From: Pseudoxanthomonas sp. PXM03
GTDB taxonomy: Bacteria > Pseudomonadota > Gammaproteobacteria > Xanthomonadales > Xanthomonadaceae
Direction of reading: 5' to 3'
DNA: 64,000 nucleotides
NCBI RefSeq assembly: GCF_014852005.1
Contig: NZ_JACVAU010000003.1
Location: 62,001 to 126,000, forward strand
Every line of letters begins with the position of its first letter. Within the stretch, counting starts at the first letter, position 1. The position numbers and the translations under genes were made by a program. Positions 18,900 to 27,935 of the stretch are shown here, piece by piece. The notes beneath the pieces were generated by a model. The model was not told the DNA's origin. It searched no databases and worked only from the letters and a program-made list of their open reading frames with translations.

Positions 18900-20777
18900 A
18901 TGCACATCACCTTGGTTGAGATAGGCAATTTCCGAAAGCTGCTGGCGGCCCGAATCGAGTTTGCGCCAGAGAAGACCGTGCTGGTGGGCGCGAACAGTAG
19001 CGGCAAGACCTCAGCCATGACCGCGCTGCGACGCTTCCTCGTGGATCCACGGGGGTTTTCCATCAATGACCTGTCGCTGGCTCACTGGCAAGCACTGAAT
19101 GCACAAGGCCTGGTCTGGGAGGAGGCGATCGCCGCCAACCAGGACCTGCCGCCCCCCGATCTGATGGCTTTCCTGCCCCAGCTGGATGTCTGGCTACAGG
19201 CGGGCAAGGGGGAGATGCACTACGTCCAGAAGCTCTTGCCGACCCTGGACTGGACATCCGGCTCCCTGGGCGTGCGCTTGCGCTACGAGCCGGATGACCC
19301 GGTCAAATTCCAGCAGGAATACATCGCCGCGCGAGGCAAAGCCACCGCGATCGCTGCGGCGGTGATGGAGGCAGGAAAAGGGAAGGCGGACCCGCTGGAA
19401 CTGGAACTCTGGCCCCGCAACCTCATCGATTTCCTGGAGCGACGGTTGCGGCAGTTTTTCAAGGTCAAGGCCTATCTGCTGGATCCGGCCAAGCTCGTGG
19501 ATCCAAAGGAAGACCTGGCACAGATGCAGGCGCTGCCGGAGGGGATGGAGCCGGTGGAAGGCAACCCGCTTGATGGGCTGATCCAGATCGACGAGATCAG
19601 CGCACAGCGGGGCTTCGGCGCGCCCGGCGGGCGCTCCCCACGCGAAGAGGCCAGTGCGGATGCCAAGAGTGCAGGGCGCCTGTCAACGCAGCTACGCAGC
19701 TATTACGACAAGCACCTGGACTGGCGCGACACGCCCGAGTTGTCCGACATCAAGGCCATGGAGGCGCTGGAAAAGGCGCGCAAGGCCTTCGACGACCGTC
19801 TTTCCGAAGCTTTCGACAAAGCCTTGCTGGAACTGCAGAAGCTGGGCTATCCCGGGATCTCGGATCCGAAACTGAAGATCGCCAGCAAGCTCAAGCTGCA
19901 GGACGGTCTGAGCCACGACTCGGCGATCCAGTATGAGATTCCAGCCGCAGCTGGCGAGCTCATGCACCGCTTGCCGGAAGACTCCAATGGCTTGGGATAT
20001 CAAAACCTGGTCTCGATGGTCTTCAATCTGATGAGCCACCGGGATGCGTGGATGCGCGTTGGCAAGGCCGGCACCGGCGACGACGTGCCGCCGCCACCGC
20101 CACTTCACCTGATGCTGGTGGAAGAGCCCGAGGCTTACCTGCATGCCCAGGTCCAGCAGGTCTTTATCCGGCACGCCTATGAGGTGCTGCGCAACGATCC
20201 CGCGCTGGGTGCCTCGACCGAGTTCTCTACCCAGCTGGTCGTGAGCACGCACTCCAGCCACGTTGCCCATGCGTGCGACTTTGCGGCGCTGCGCTACTTC
20301 CGCCGACTGCCGCCCACGCCAGCACGCAAGACGCCCATTGCCTGTGTCGTCAACCTTTCCTCCGTGTTTGGCAAGCCCGACCAGACCGCCAAGTTCGTCG
20401 CGCGCTATCTCAAGGCCACCCACTGCGATCTGTTCTTTGCCGACGCCGCGGTATTCATCGAGGGCAGCGCCGAGCGCATTCTGGTGCCCCATTTTGTCGA
20501 GCAACAAGACGCTTTCTTGTATCTGCGCAGCTGCTACATCACCTGGCTCGAGGTGGGCGGCAGCCACGCCCATCGCTTCAAAGGGCTGGTGGAAACATTG
20601 GGTCTGACTACGCTGATCATCACCGACCTCGATGCCAAGGATCCGGCCACCCACAAGAGCGCGCCACCGGTGCTAGGTAAGGGCTTGGAAGCCGGCAATG
20701 AAACCTTGCGCTCCTGGGCGCCAAAACAGACCCAAGTCGATGTTCTGTTGAAGCTCGATGAGAAGGAGAAAGCGTAG
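18900..20777 (+). CDS. OLD-family AAA ATPase with TOPRIM nuclease domain
   Basis: 625 aa, with a strong Shine-Dalgarno (GAAGGAG) upstream. Walker A GANSSGKT is at residues 30-37, Walker B LMLVEEPEAYLH near 404-415, the D-loop/H-motif VVSTHSSHV near 445. A TOPRIM follows: EGSAER (about 521-526) and ITDLDA (about 575-580). This is the OLD/GajA architecture of phage-defence nucleases. The protein stops about 45 residues after DLDA, shorter than usual for the TOPRIM C-terminus, so it may be truncated. It is co-directional with and 43 bases from jetD; a link with Wadjet is only positional. Confidence 0.85.
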   Translation: MHITLVEIGNFRKLLAARIEFAPEKTVLVGANSSGKTSAMTALRRFLVDPRGFSINDLSLAHWQALNAQGLVWEEAIAANQDLPPPDLMAFLPQLDVWLQAGKGEMHYVQKLLPTLDWTSGSLGVRLRYEPDDPVKFQQEYIAARGKATAIAAAVMEAGKGKADPLELELWPRNLIDFLERRLRQFFKVKAYLLDPAKLVDPKEDLAQMQALPEGMEPVEGNPLDGLIQIDEISAQRGFGAPGGRSPREEASADAKSAGRLSTQLRSYYDKHLDWRDTPELSDIKAMEALEKARKAFDDRLSEAFDKALLELQKLGYPGISDPKLKIASKLKLQDGLSHDSAIQYEIPAAAGELMHRLPEDSNGLGYQNLVSMVFNLMSHRDAWMRVGKAGTGDDVPPPPPLHLMLVEEPEAYLHAQVQQVFIRHAYEVLRNDPALGASTEFSTQLVVSTHSSHVAHACDFAALRYFRRLPPTPARKTPIACVVNLSSVFGKPDQTAKFVARYLKATHCDLFFADAAVFIEGSAERILVPHFVEQQDAFLYLRSCYITWLEVGGSHAHRFKGLVETLGLTTLIITDLDAKDPATHKSAPPVLGKGLEAGNETLRSWAPKQTQVDVLLKLDEKEKA

Positions 20778-21120
20778 GAGCTAGCCCGCCGTCTCGCCGG
20801 ACAGTTTGGTAACGCCTCTGTCAGGAACGAAATAGATGGAGCGGACGCCGCGACCGTACTGAACGCGCAGGCTTAGCGCCTGCGCTGTTCTTCCAGACTA
20901 TCTACTTGTTACCTAGCCGAGGCTTATGAGGCATAGGTCACGACGCGCAATCTGCGAGCCTGAGAACTTCAATTACATAGTAGATAGTAAATACGCTTAC
21001 ATGTCCTTACCCGACTCACCGAGCCGTTGAAACAGGCGTAGAGGGGCTAGGGGGCTTCCATGTGGCACCGGAAGCGACGCGACATTCTTGCTGACGAATG
21101 ATCCGATGCGGGAGGGGGGC
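20778..21120. other. intergenic stretch with a terminator-like hairpin and AT-rich patch
   Basis: No gene is seen in this 343-bp gap between the OLD gene and the envelope cassette. It holds a perfect 8-bp hairpin (listed separately) and an AT-rich part (about 20930-21005) that may carry the promoter of the following operon. Nothing here resembles the C-terminal part missing from the OLD protein. Confidence 0.5.
20865..20885 (+). terminator. probable transcription terminator hairpin after the OLD gene
   Basis: GCGCAGGC and its exact complement GCCTGCGC flank a 5-base loop (TTAGC). It is followed by TGTTCTT rather than a clean U-run, so termination efficiency is uncertain. Confidence 0.5.
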
Positions 21121-21417
21121 ATGGCAAGTCATATTCCCAGCTATGAGCAAGTAATCGAGGAAACCCTCCTGGTTCTGCACGAGTGGTGCAGAAAGCCAGT
21201 AGATGATCTGAAAAACGACGATGATCTCGAGAAGCTAAGGCCGGGAAAGAAGCGGTTACTGGGCCTAATGCTGTGGGAGGCTTTCGAGGAGAAGTACGCT
21301 CCGATATTCGATGAGATTGCATTCTCAGAGATCTGGAGCAAAGGAAAAATAAGAACCGTGATCCATGTGTGGTGGGCGGTCCAACTTTCGTTCAAGGAAG
21401 TGGGGACTTCGCCATGA
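21121..21417 (+). CDS. small hypothetical protein, first gene of envelope cassette
   Basis: 98 aa, starting at the ATG after GGGAGGGGGGC (a GTG/ATG further upstream would add 11 residues). The protein is acidic and helical with WCRKPVDDLKNDDDLEKL and MLWEAFEEKYAPIFDEIAF, has no signal peptide, and is probably cytoplasmic. Its layout of short helices faintly resembles acyl-carrier-like folds, but the phosphopantetheine Ser motif is absent. It overlaps the next gene by 4 bases, so it belongs to the operon. Function unknown. Confidence 0.6.
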   Translation: MASHIPSYEQVIEETLLVLHEWCRKPVDDLKNDDDLEKLRPGKKRLLGLMLWEAFEEKYAPIFDEIAFSEIWSKGKIRTVIHVWWAVQLSFKEVGTSP

Positions 21418-22526
21418 CTTCACTGGCACTTACGTCAATAGTCATGCTTGCGGCACAAGCAACGGCTGGGCCCTTTGATTGCAAAAAGGTTGATGAACAA
21501 CCTGAGGTATCCCTTGCCGATCTCGGGCGGTGTGCTGCAGAAGATTTGGGCGTAATCCGCGAGTTCGGCGGGAAGACGAAAGTCCAGCGAGAGCGCGCCG
21601 AACTAAAACTCGCAATCGAACTCGTTGATGCCGCTGAGAAGCAGGATTCGCGCCTGGTTACCGAGTCCGGCGCGATCCGGGGGGGCGACTATCACGTGAT
21701 CCTTCGAGCCCATCCGAGCGCTGTCCTGGAGATTGTCGAGAAGGACGAACCTGGGCCAAGCGGACTCTCTGTAGGACGAAAGCTCGTCGACAACGCAGAT
21801 CCTTCCACAGCAAAGTTGAACGAAAAAGTTCCCTTCCTGGTGTCCTACAGGAATGATCGGGAAGGCGAGGATAGCGGGCTAACGGTTCTCGGCAAGATCG
21901 AGTACAAATGGGGCAGTGGTCTACCCGTACAACAGACCGTGTTCACCGACATTGATAGCAGTACGAAAGATGATCGGATCAAGAGCAGCATCACATTCGG
22001 ATACTCGTACAGCCTCCTGACAAAAGACGTTCCCGGAGAACTGTTCGACGACGCGGAAAGTATCTTTGGATTCGAATGGAACACAGATCGCGGATTCAGG
22101 CGAAAGGCCTATGCTGCTCATTACACGTTCATACCTAGCTCAGAGATGCTGGGTGCCGGCTATCGTAGTGGCCGCACATGGGATATCGCCTGGCAGCCCA
22201 GCGTCTCGTTGCAGGTTGGCAATGTTATTGATGCGGCGGGTAATGAGGCGCTGGAGAAGCGAGAAAGCGATGGCGGATTCGCGCGCGTGGCGCCTTCATT
22301 CTCGCTGGCCACCACGCCGCAACGCTTTCCCAAGCTGAGCTTCGGTATCAGCTATCTCCATACCTGGGATTTGACGCACCGCTGGGACAGGGGACTGCTT
22401 GAGGCTAGTGCTACCTACAGCTTGTCCAAAGGAACTTTCGTGACGCTGGTTCACCGATACGGCGCCAAAAAGATCAGTTTCGATGACATTGACGAGACAT
22501 TGTTCGGCATCGGTGTGACGTACTAA
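21414..22526 (+). CDS. exported beta-barrel-like protein
   Basis: 370 aa from an ATG in the stop codon of the previous gene. A short signal peptide (cleavage near ATAG, about residue 19) precedes a helical charged N-terminal part (about 20-110) and a long region with alternating hydrophobic strands (SITFGYSYSLL, AYAAHYTFIPSS, LSFGISYLHTW, LLEASATYSLSKGTFVTLVHRYG) ending LFGIGVTY. A terminal aromatic residue and amphipathic strands suggest an outer-membrane barrel. No family was recognised. Confidence 0.6.
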   Translation: MTSLALTSIVMLAAQATAGPFDCKKVDEQPEVSLADLGRCAAEDLGVIREFGGKTKVQRERAELKLAIELVDAAEKQDSRLVTESGAIRGGDYHVILRAHPSAVLEIVEKDEPGPSGLSVGRKLVDNADPSTAKLNEKVPFLVSYRNDREGEDSGLTVLGKIEYKWGSGLPVQQTVFTDIDSSTKDDRIKSSITFGYSYSLLTKDVPGELFDDAESIFGFEWNTDRGFRRKAYAAHYTFIPSSEMLGAGYRSGRTWDIAWQPSVSLQVGNVIDAAGNEALEKRESDGGFARVAPSFSLATTPQRFPKLSFGISYLHTWDLTHRWDRGLLEASATYSLSKGTFVTLVHRYGAKKISFDDIDETLFGIGVTY

Positions 22527-22585
22527 TTGTGCCGCAACTGGACTAGTCCGGACATCTGCGATCCCTGTTCGAAAGGAGGCATACT

Positions 22586-23842
22586 GTGGCCACGCGCGGT
22601 CTACTCCATTTTACGGTCTTAACGGCCGCAATCACACTCGCCAGCTGCGCGAGCGTGCGCCCACCGGCAGGTGATGTCGCCGAGGAACAGGCCCAATCCC
22701 AGGTTAAGAAGGAGGGCGCCGGCGTCGAGCGTGCGACAGCTACTGGCGAATCGTTCCTTGACGATACTGCTGCTCCTGACCTGGCGCTGATACTCAGGGA
22801 GAAGGGCCTGTCCCAACTTGAAAGTCAGCGGACGTTGGTTAGAAAGAGTGAGCGATCTCGTCTGCAGTTTCGCGGCGCAAGACGGCCGCTTGCAGACATC
22901 GTCCTTCCTCCTCCCAAAGGCGAGAACGATCTGCGTATCCACTTCCTTCCGGTAGGCGCGGGCGTATGCCAGCTCGTGGAATGCCCGGGCCGCGACGGAG
23001 TTCCCATGCTGGTGGACTGCGGGAGTACCAGGGTCGTTGCAGGCATTGACTGGACGCAGGACGCCGTTTCGTCCTACATCCAGGGCATCTTGAAAGGACG
23101 ACAGGTGAATGTCGTTGTGTCGCACCCCGACGCCGATCACTACAAGTTCATCCCTGGAGCGATCCCCGCAACCCAAGTACATTCACTGTGGATGGGAGGC
23201 CACCATGGCGACTACCCAGCCTCGTTCCTGGATTGGGCGAATCAAGTGAGGGATCTTGGCACCGCGAGCAGTCCTCGCGTCATGGAGCCGTTTCCGGTCA
23301 ACTGGCACAACGACGGCTACGCGGTCGCGGGTCTCTCTTGTGGAGTTGCCAACACGTACGTTGTCGGCGTCAACAATGGCACCACCAAGAATGACCACAG
23401 CCTGATGCTCTCGATCGACTATGGGGACTTCCGCGCACTTTTCCCCGGTGATGCGACAGGGGTAAGTCAGGACGCGGCAGTCGCCAACTTTCCCGGAGAC
23501 TACCTCTACTCGACGGTGCTAGTTGCCTCGCATCATGGAGCCGACAGCCACGGGAGCAATAATGAGCGCTGGGCGAACGCCACGCTCCCGCAGTACGTGG
23601 TCTACCCCTCGGGTGCATCCTATGGTCACCCGCGATGCAATGTGGTCGAGACATACAGAGCGATTGATCAACTAGTGCCTGCTGATAGTCACGGCCTGGC
23701 GTGCGGCATGACTGGGGGTACTTACGACACAGAAGCCTCAGAACTTGGCGAGTACAACACTCACCAGAGTGGGGCAATCATCATCACTTCGGACCCAGCT
23801 GCCCAGCCCGTCGAGGTGCTGTGTCTGCCCAATGGATGCTAG
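22586..23842 (+). CDS. MBL-fold (ComEC/Rec2-like) metallohydrolase lipoprotein
   Basis: 418 aa, GTG start with GAAAGGAGG upstream. The N-terminus is a lipoprotein signal (AITLASC, Cys near 22). After a linker, the metallo-beta-lactamase core shows SHPDADHYKF (the HxHxDH-type metal motif with Asp in the second position), LFPGDATG and ASHHGADSHGSNN, as in ComEC-type MBL domains. It is likely a membrane-anchored periplasmic hydrolase of phosphodiesters or similar bonds, possibly DNA; substrate unproven. Third gene of a four-gene run. Confidence 0.75.
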   Translation: MATRGLLHFTVLTAAITLASCASVRPPAGDVAEEQAQSQVKKEGAGVERATATGESFLDDTAAPDLALILREKGLSQLESQRTLVRKSERSRLQFRGARRPLADIVLPPPKGENDLRIHFLPVGAGVCQLVECPGRDGVPMLVDCGSTRVVAGIDWTQDAVSSYIQGILKGRQVNVVVSHPDADHYKFIPGAIPATQVHSLWMGGHHGDYPASFLDWANQVRDLGTASSPRVMEPFPVNWHNDGYAVAGLSCGVANTYVVGVNNGTTKNDHSLMLSIDYGDFRALFPGDATGVSQDAAVANFPGDYLYSTVLVASHHGADSHGSNNERWANATLPQYVVYPSGASYGHPRCNVVETYRAIDQLVPADSHGLACGMTGGTYDTEASELGEYNTHQSGAIIITSDPAAQPVEVLCLPNGC

Positions 23843-23899
23843 TTACCTCATAGACCTTGCAGCTCATTTGTTCCCTTGAATCGATACTGGAGGGTAACC

Positions 23900-25696
23900 A
23901 TGCGCACATGGCTCGTAGTTGTCCTGATGATCCTCGTTGGTACTGGCTGCAATGGAGCACATAGCCAGATTGAAGAAGTCAGGCAGGCGGCGAACAACAC
24001 CGAACGGTCCGGCTGGGTGCTTCCCTATGACAAAGCGGCTCGCAAGCCCGCAGCGATCGTCTTCGTGCATGGCATTTTCGGCACCACGCGTGGCACGTGG
24101 ACAGCGGCTGACGGAAAAACATTCTTCAATCTGATTCGACAGTATCCCGAGGTCGGCGACAAGGTGGACATCTATGCCTTCGGGTACACCTCAGAGGTGT
24201 TCAAAGGTGGCTCTTTCACTATTCAGGAGGCGGCCAAAAAGTTCTCGCTCTTCATGGAAGAAGAGGGGGTGTGGGAGTATGACACCGTCGTTCTAGTTGG
24301 CCACAGCATGGGCGGCCTGGTCATCATGACGGCCTTGTCCGTGCAGCCCGAGTGGACAGAGCGGGTGCCATTGGTAGTGATGTATGGGACACCGCAGGAA
24401 GGGTCACAGCTCGCCTCGATCGGCAAACAGATCCTGAAGAATCCGGCGCTGAAGCAGATGGTCCCAAGAAACGCCAATGAGTTCATCAATAGCCTTGACT
24501 ATGCGTGGACAAATCTTCCGAAGAACAAGCGGCCAGAGCTTGTCTGTGCTTACGAGAAGACCACGGTCTATGGCTTTGAAGTGGTTTCCCAGTCCAGTGG
24601 GACACGTTACTGCACCGGTGTCAGTCACGGGATGGAGCAGAGAAATCACATCACTATCACTAAGCCGACCCATGTAGACGACTATCCCGTCCGCCTGCTT
24701 GGCAACAAGCTGAAAGAAGTACTGGGCACCGATCGAAAGGCGCGCATTGAGACCTTGGACTTCACGCCAGAAGGCGACAGGCTTGTCTTCAAAATGCGAG
24801 ACCCCATCAAATTGCGCAACACCGCAAGATTGTTCAACCCAGGGGCGCTGCGGGCACGTGTGGTAGTAGGAAAGCCTTCATCAGACAAGCTCCTCATCAC
24901 CCCGGTCGACGACCCCATGTTCGTGGACGGAGGCGACACGGAGGAGTTGGTCTTGGAGCTTTTGGTAAGGGGGGAATGGGTCGACAAAGTCGAGTTCGAA
25001 CTCGATACCCCTGGCCGACCAGATCGCATCGTTCAAGTGCAAATTCCTAGCCCTCCCGCATTGGAACAGAGGGCTGCCTTCATACAGACCGAGATCTTGT
25101 CTGACTTGGATAAGGCGCTAGCGCTACCTGACATCAAGGCCAGGGTGTTGGCCATACCTGAGGAGTATCAACCTCTGTTCGTGGTCGAACTCGCAGAGCG
25201 GACCTTGAAGCGTCTTGACGTGGGAGCCACACAAGCTTCGCGATGGGTCTATGTTGCTGAGGCGATGACCAATCAGTCCTGGTCGACATACGCGGACAGG
25301 GCACTACTAAAAGCGAAGCAAGAGAGTCCTGATTTGGTCCGCTCTTCCGCGGTGCGGTCGCTGAGCGAAGCGGTAGCGGCCAAGGCAGGAACCGAGTCTG
25401 TCTTCGTGCTTACCGATGGCCCCGGGCCAAGGCCTTCTCCTATTAAGTACGACCTCCAAGACAGCTGGCCGACCCGCGATGTACGCGTGGCGGACACCGC
25501 GAATCTCACTCGCAACATGCAGTCGATTCCGGGGCTCAAGCGTGCCGGCCTTACCTTGGAAGGGAACGTTTTATTGAATGCGGGTCAGCAAGAGAACGCT
25601 GAGCGTATCTATCGCAGCGTTCTGGATCTGAGGGTTACGCCGGAAGCGGAAGTGAAATGGCGAGTGGCGCGCGGACAACTGGAGAAAGAAGGCTAG
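23900..25696 (+). CDS. alpha/beta-hydrolase lipoprotein
   Basis: 598 aa; ATG chosen because it follows GGAGGG and gives a clean lipobox (MILVGTGC). Residues about 45-260 form an alpha/beta hydrolase: oxyanion region FVHGIFGTTRGTW, nucleophile elbow VLVGHSMGGLV (Ser), and a later Asp/His pair. The C-terminal half (about 270-598) is a novel-looking extension, partly beta then helical, without recognised motifs. It is probably a lipase/esterase-like enzyme on the periplasmic or outer surface. It closes the four-gene cassette. Confidence 0.75.
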   Translation: MRTWLVVVLMILVGTGCNGAHSQIEEVRQAANNTERSGWVLPYDKAARKPAAIVFVHGIFGTTRGTWTAADGKTFFNLIRQYPEVGDKVDIYAFGYTSEVFKGGSFTIQEAAKKFSLFMEEEGVWEYDTVVLVGHSMGGLVIMTALSVQPEWTERVPLVVMYGTPQEGSQLASIGKQILKNPALKQMVPRNANEFINSLDYAWTNLPKNKRPELVCAYEKTTVYGFEVVSQSSGTRYCTGVSHGMEQRNHITITKPTHVDDYPVRLLGNKLKEVLGTDRKARIETLDFTPEGDRLVFKMRDPIKLRNTARLFNPGALRARVVVGKPSSDKLLITPVDDPMFVDGGDTEELVLELLVRGEWVDKVEFELDTPGRPDRIVQVQIPSPPALEQRAAFIQTEILSDLDKALALPDIKARVLAIPEEYQPLFVVELAERTLKRLDVGATQASRWVYVAEAMTNQSWSTYADRALLKAKQESPDLVRSSAVRSLSEAVAAKAGTESVFVLTDGPGPRPSPIKYDLQDSWPTRDVRVADTANLTRNMQSIPGLKRAGLTLEGNVLLNAGQQENAERIYRSVLDLRVTPEAEVKWRVARGQLEKEG

Positions 25697-25746
25697 GCGA
25701 GGCACGCAACTGTTGGAGGTCCAGAACCAGCGCACCGCGCGACGCG

Positions 25747-26826
25747 CTATGACCCATCCAACAAGCGCGCAGCCGGATGCTCCGGTGCGGCACCTGCCTG
25801 GAAGTAGCTGATCACACTGGCTACCGCCCGATGGTCGGTCATCGCCATCAACGCGGGAAGGGAGATACCCTGACGGGCGCCTTCGGTCACAAAGCCCGAG
25901 CGCAGGCTGTGCCCACCGAAGTCACCCTCCAAACCCGCCAACTGCGCCCGACGTTGGACGATCGCGGCCACCGCCGCGGGCGAAAGACCCTCGCCTAAAC
26001 GTGTCGCGCCCCAAACCCGCCGAAAGATCGGCCCAGTGACATGCCCGGCCGCCTGCAGCCAGGTCTCCAGGGCCAGGGCGGCCACGCCCAGGATCGGCTT
26101 GTCCGGCGTGGCGCCGGCGGCCGGTCCTTCTTGCTGGGTCTTGCTGTGGAGCAGTCGGTAGATAAAGCCGCTTTCCGGTAATCGCTGCAGGTCGGCCAAA
26201 TCGGCCGCGGCGATCTCGCTACGGCGGCGGCCGCCACTGGCAAAGCCGAAGCTCAACAGGGCGCGATCGCGCCGACCGATCAACGAGTCATCGCAGGTGG
26301 CCAACAGCGCCTCGAGCGCAGGGCGGGGCAGGGCGGTCTTCTGCCGTGGCCGCTCACCGCGCTTGGCCGCGGCCCGCCGCGCGGCCGTTGCCAGTGCTTT
26401 GACGGCCGGGGTGGCGCACGGATTGGGCTGCTCGCGCAGCTGGTGGATCTTGGACAGCACCGCCAGCCGGTGCACGACGGTATTGCGGCTCAGCGGCCCC
26501 AGGCGCTGCTTGAGGCCGGCCGCGACCAAGGCGGCATCCAGTCCCGGTGGCAGGTCGCAGACCTGGCCGCGGGCGGTCCGCCGGGTCAGGTGATCGACCA
26601 GGAACTGGATCACCACCGGTTCGGGCACCGGCCAGGGCAGAGCACGCCCGTAGCGGCCCTGGCCCCAGCCGCTCCAGTAGCGCAGCGCGGCGGCGTAGCT
26701 ACGGGTGGTATTGGCCGCGGCCGCCTCGGCCAGCAGCTCCCGAGCGGCGGTGGCGGCTTCCCGCGCCAGCACATGCGGATCCAGCGTCGGAAGGTCGACC
26801 AGCGGCCGCAAATCGTTCTTTTTCAT
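25747..26826 (-). CDS. tyrosine recombinase/integrase
   Basis: 359 aa. The N-terminal SAM-like core-binding domain (NTTRSYAAALRYWSGW) is followed by the catalytic domain with the Arg of GGRRRSEI, then HSLRSGF (His306, Arg309), DHRAVASVISYF (His332, nucleophile Tyr341). All catalytic residues are present. It is divergent from a KfrA-like gene with 106 bases between starts, a pairing found on mobile elements. It lies inside the accessory region rather than beside the tRNA, so its own attachment site is not evident. Confidence 0.9.
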   Translation of the reverse strand: MKKNDLRPLVDLPTLDPHVLAREAATAARELLAEAAAANTTRSYAAALRYWSGWGQGRYGRALPWPVPEPVVIQFLVDHLTRRTARGQVCDLPPGLDAALVAAGLKQRLGPLSRNTVVHRLAVLSKIHQLREQPNPCATPAVKALATAARRAAAKRGERPRQKTALPRPALEALLATCDDSLIGRRDRALLSFGFASGGRRRSEIAAADLADLQRLPESGFIYRLLHSKTQQEGPAAGATPDKPILGVAALALETWLQAAGHVTGPIFRRVWGATRLGEGLSPAAVAAIVQRRAQLAGLEGDFGGHSLRSGFVTEGARQGISLPALMAMTDHRAVASVISYFQAGAAPEHPAARLLDGS

Positions 26827-26932
26827 ATGTACTATTTAGTGATATGAACGTTTCTGGATCGATACCAACGATAACTTTCAATTATCGAAGGTAGCAGCCG
26901 AGAATGCCCCCCGCCAGATGCAGGAGACCCCA
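26827..26932. promoter_or_regulatory. divergent promoter region of integrase and KfrA-like gene
   Basis: This AT-rich 106-bp spacer carries an inverted repeat with 6-bp arms CGATAA/TTATCG (26869-26887, 7-base spacer) and CATAT...ATATG (26824-26846). KfrA proteins are autoregulators that bind inverted repeats in their own promoter, so the first repeat is a candidate operator. Confidence 0.5.
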
Positions 26933-27820
26933 ATGCCCAAGGGCATTTCCGAAACCGACGTCCACCAGGCCGCTGATGCACTGGTGGCGCAAGGCGAGCG
27001 CCCAACCATCGAACGCATCCGCGCTCATCTCGGCACCGGCTCGCCGAACACGGTTACGCGCTGGCTCGAAACGTGGTGGCAGCGCTTGGACGAACGCCTG
27101 CGGGCGGGGGCGCCGGGACTGGCTGCCGGGAATCCACCGGCCGATGTCGCCGCCCTAGCGCAGCAGTGGTGGGAGGTGGCGGTCACCCACGCGCACACCG
27201 TTGCCTCGCAAGCCTTGGCCGATGCCCACGCCGCCCTGCAGGCACGCACCGATGCCCTGAGCGCGAGCGAGACGCAGATTGCCAGTGAGCGTCTAGCCTG
27301 GGCCGCGGAGCGCGCCGCCTTGATCCACGCGCGCGATCTCGCGCAGCGGGGAGTAAGCGACTTGGAGGCCCACTTGCAGGCGCTGGGCCGACATCTGGAT
27401 GAGCTTCAGCGCCAACATGCGCAGGTGGACGCCGAGCGGGAAGGCCTGTTGGGGCAGCTCCTGGCAGCACAGGCGGCCGCCCAGGAAGCGGCCGCGGCCG
27501 CTAACTTGGCACGCACCGAGCGCGAGCAAGCTCATCGCGCCGCCGAAGATCGTTGGCTGCAAGAGGTGGATCGCGCCCGCCAAGAAGCGGCGCGCCAGGC
27601 CGCAATCGTTGTCCAGCGAGACAAGGCGATTGAGCGGATGACCAGCGCCCAGGCCGACCTGCAGGAGCGGCTCCGCGTGGCCAGTGTCGCGACCGCGGCC
27701 GCCGAGGCGCGGGCGAACACGTTACAGGCGGTACGCGCATCGCAACCGGCGGCCAGAGCAGGGCGGACGCCAAAGCCTGCCGTCGCGACTGCGGCAGCAC
27801 GGAAGACAAAGCGAAAGTAG
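26933..27820 (+). CDS. KfrA-like DNA-binding coiled-coil protein
   Basis: 295 aa from the ATG seven bases after AGGAGA. Residues 1-60 form the KfrA N-terminal DNA-binding domain (ISETDVHQAADALVAQGERP, IRAHLGTGSPNTVTRWLETWW). Residues about 95-255 are a long Ala/Gln/Arg-rich coiled coil, and the tail is basic. KfrA proteins regulate plasmid or element genes and can assist segregation. Here the gene faces the integrase, suggesting joint control of an integrative element. Confidence 0.85.
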   Translation: MPKGISETDVHQAADALVAQGERPTIERIRAHLGTGSPNTVTRWLETWWQRLDERLRAGAPGLAAGNPPADVAALAQQWWEVAVTHAHTVASQALADAHAALQARTDALSASETQIASERLAWAAERAALIHARDLAQRGVSDLEAHLQALGRHLDELQRQHAQVDAEREGLLGQLLAAQAAAQEAAAAANLARTEREQAHRAAEDRWLQEVDRARQEAARQAAIVVQRDKAIERMTSAQADLQERLRVASVATAAAEARANTLQAVRASQPAARAGRTPKPAVATAAARKTKRK

Positions 27821-27935
27821 CGCGCGCAAGTACATGCATTTACTAGCGCGTCGTTCGTCAGCACGCCCTCTTGAGGACTTGAACTCAGCCCTTGCACCGG
27901 CGCAGCATACGATCAGGGCACACGGGGGTGGGGCC

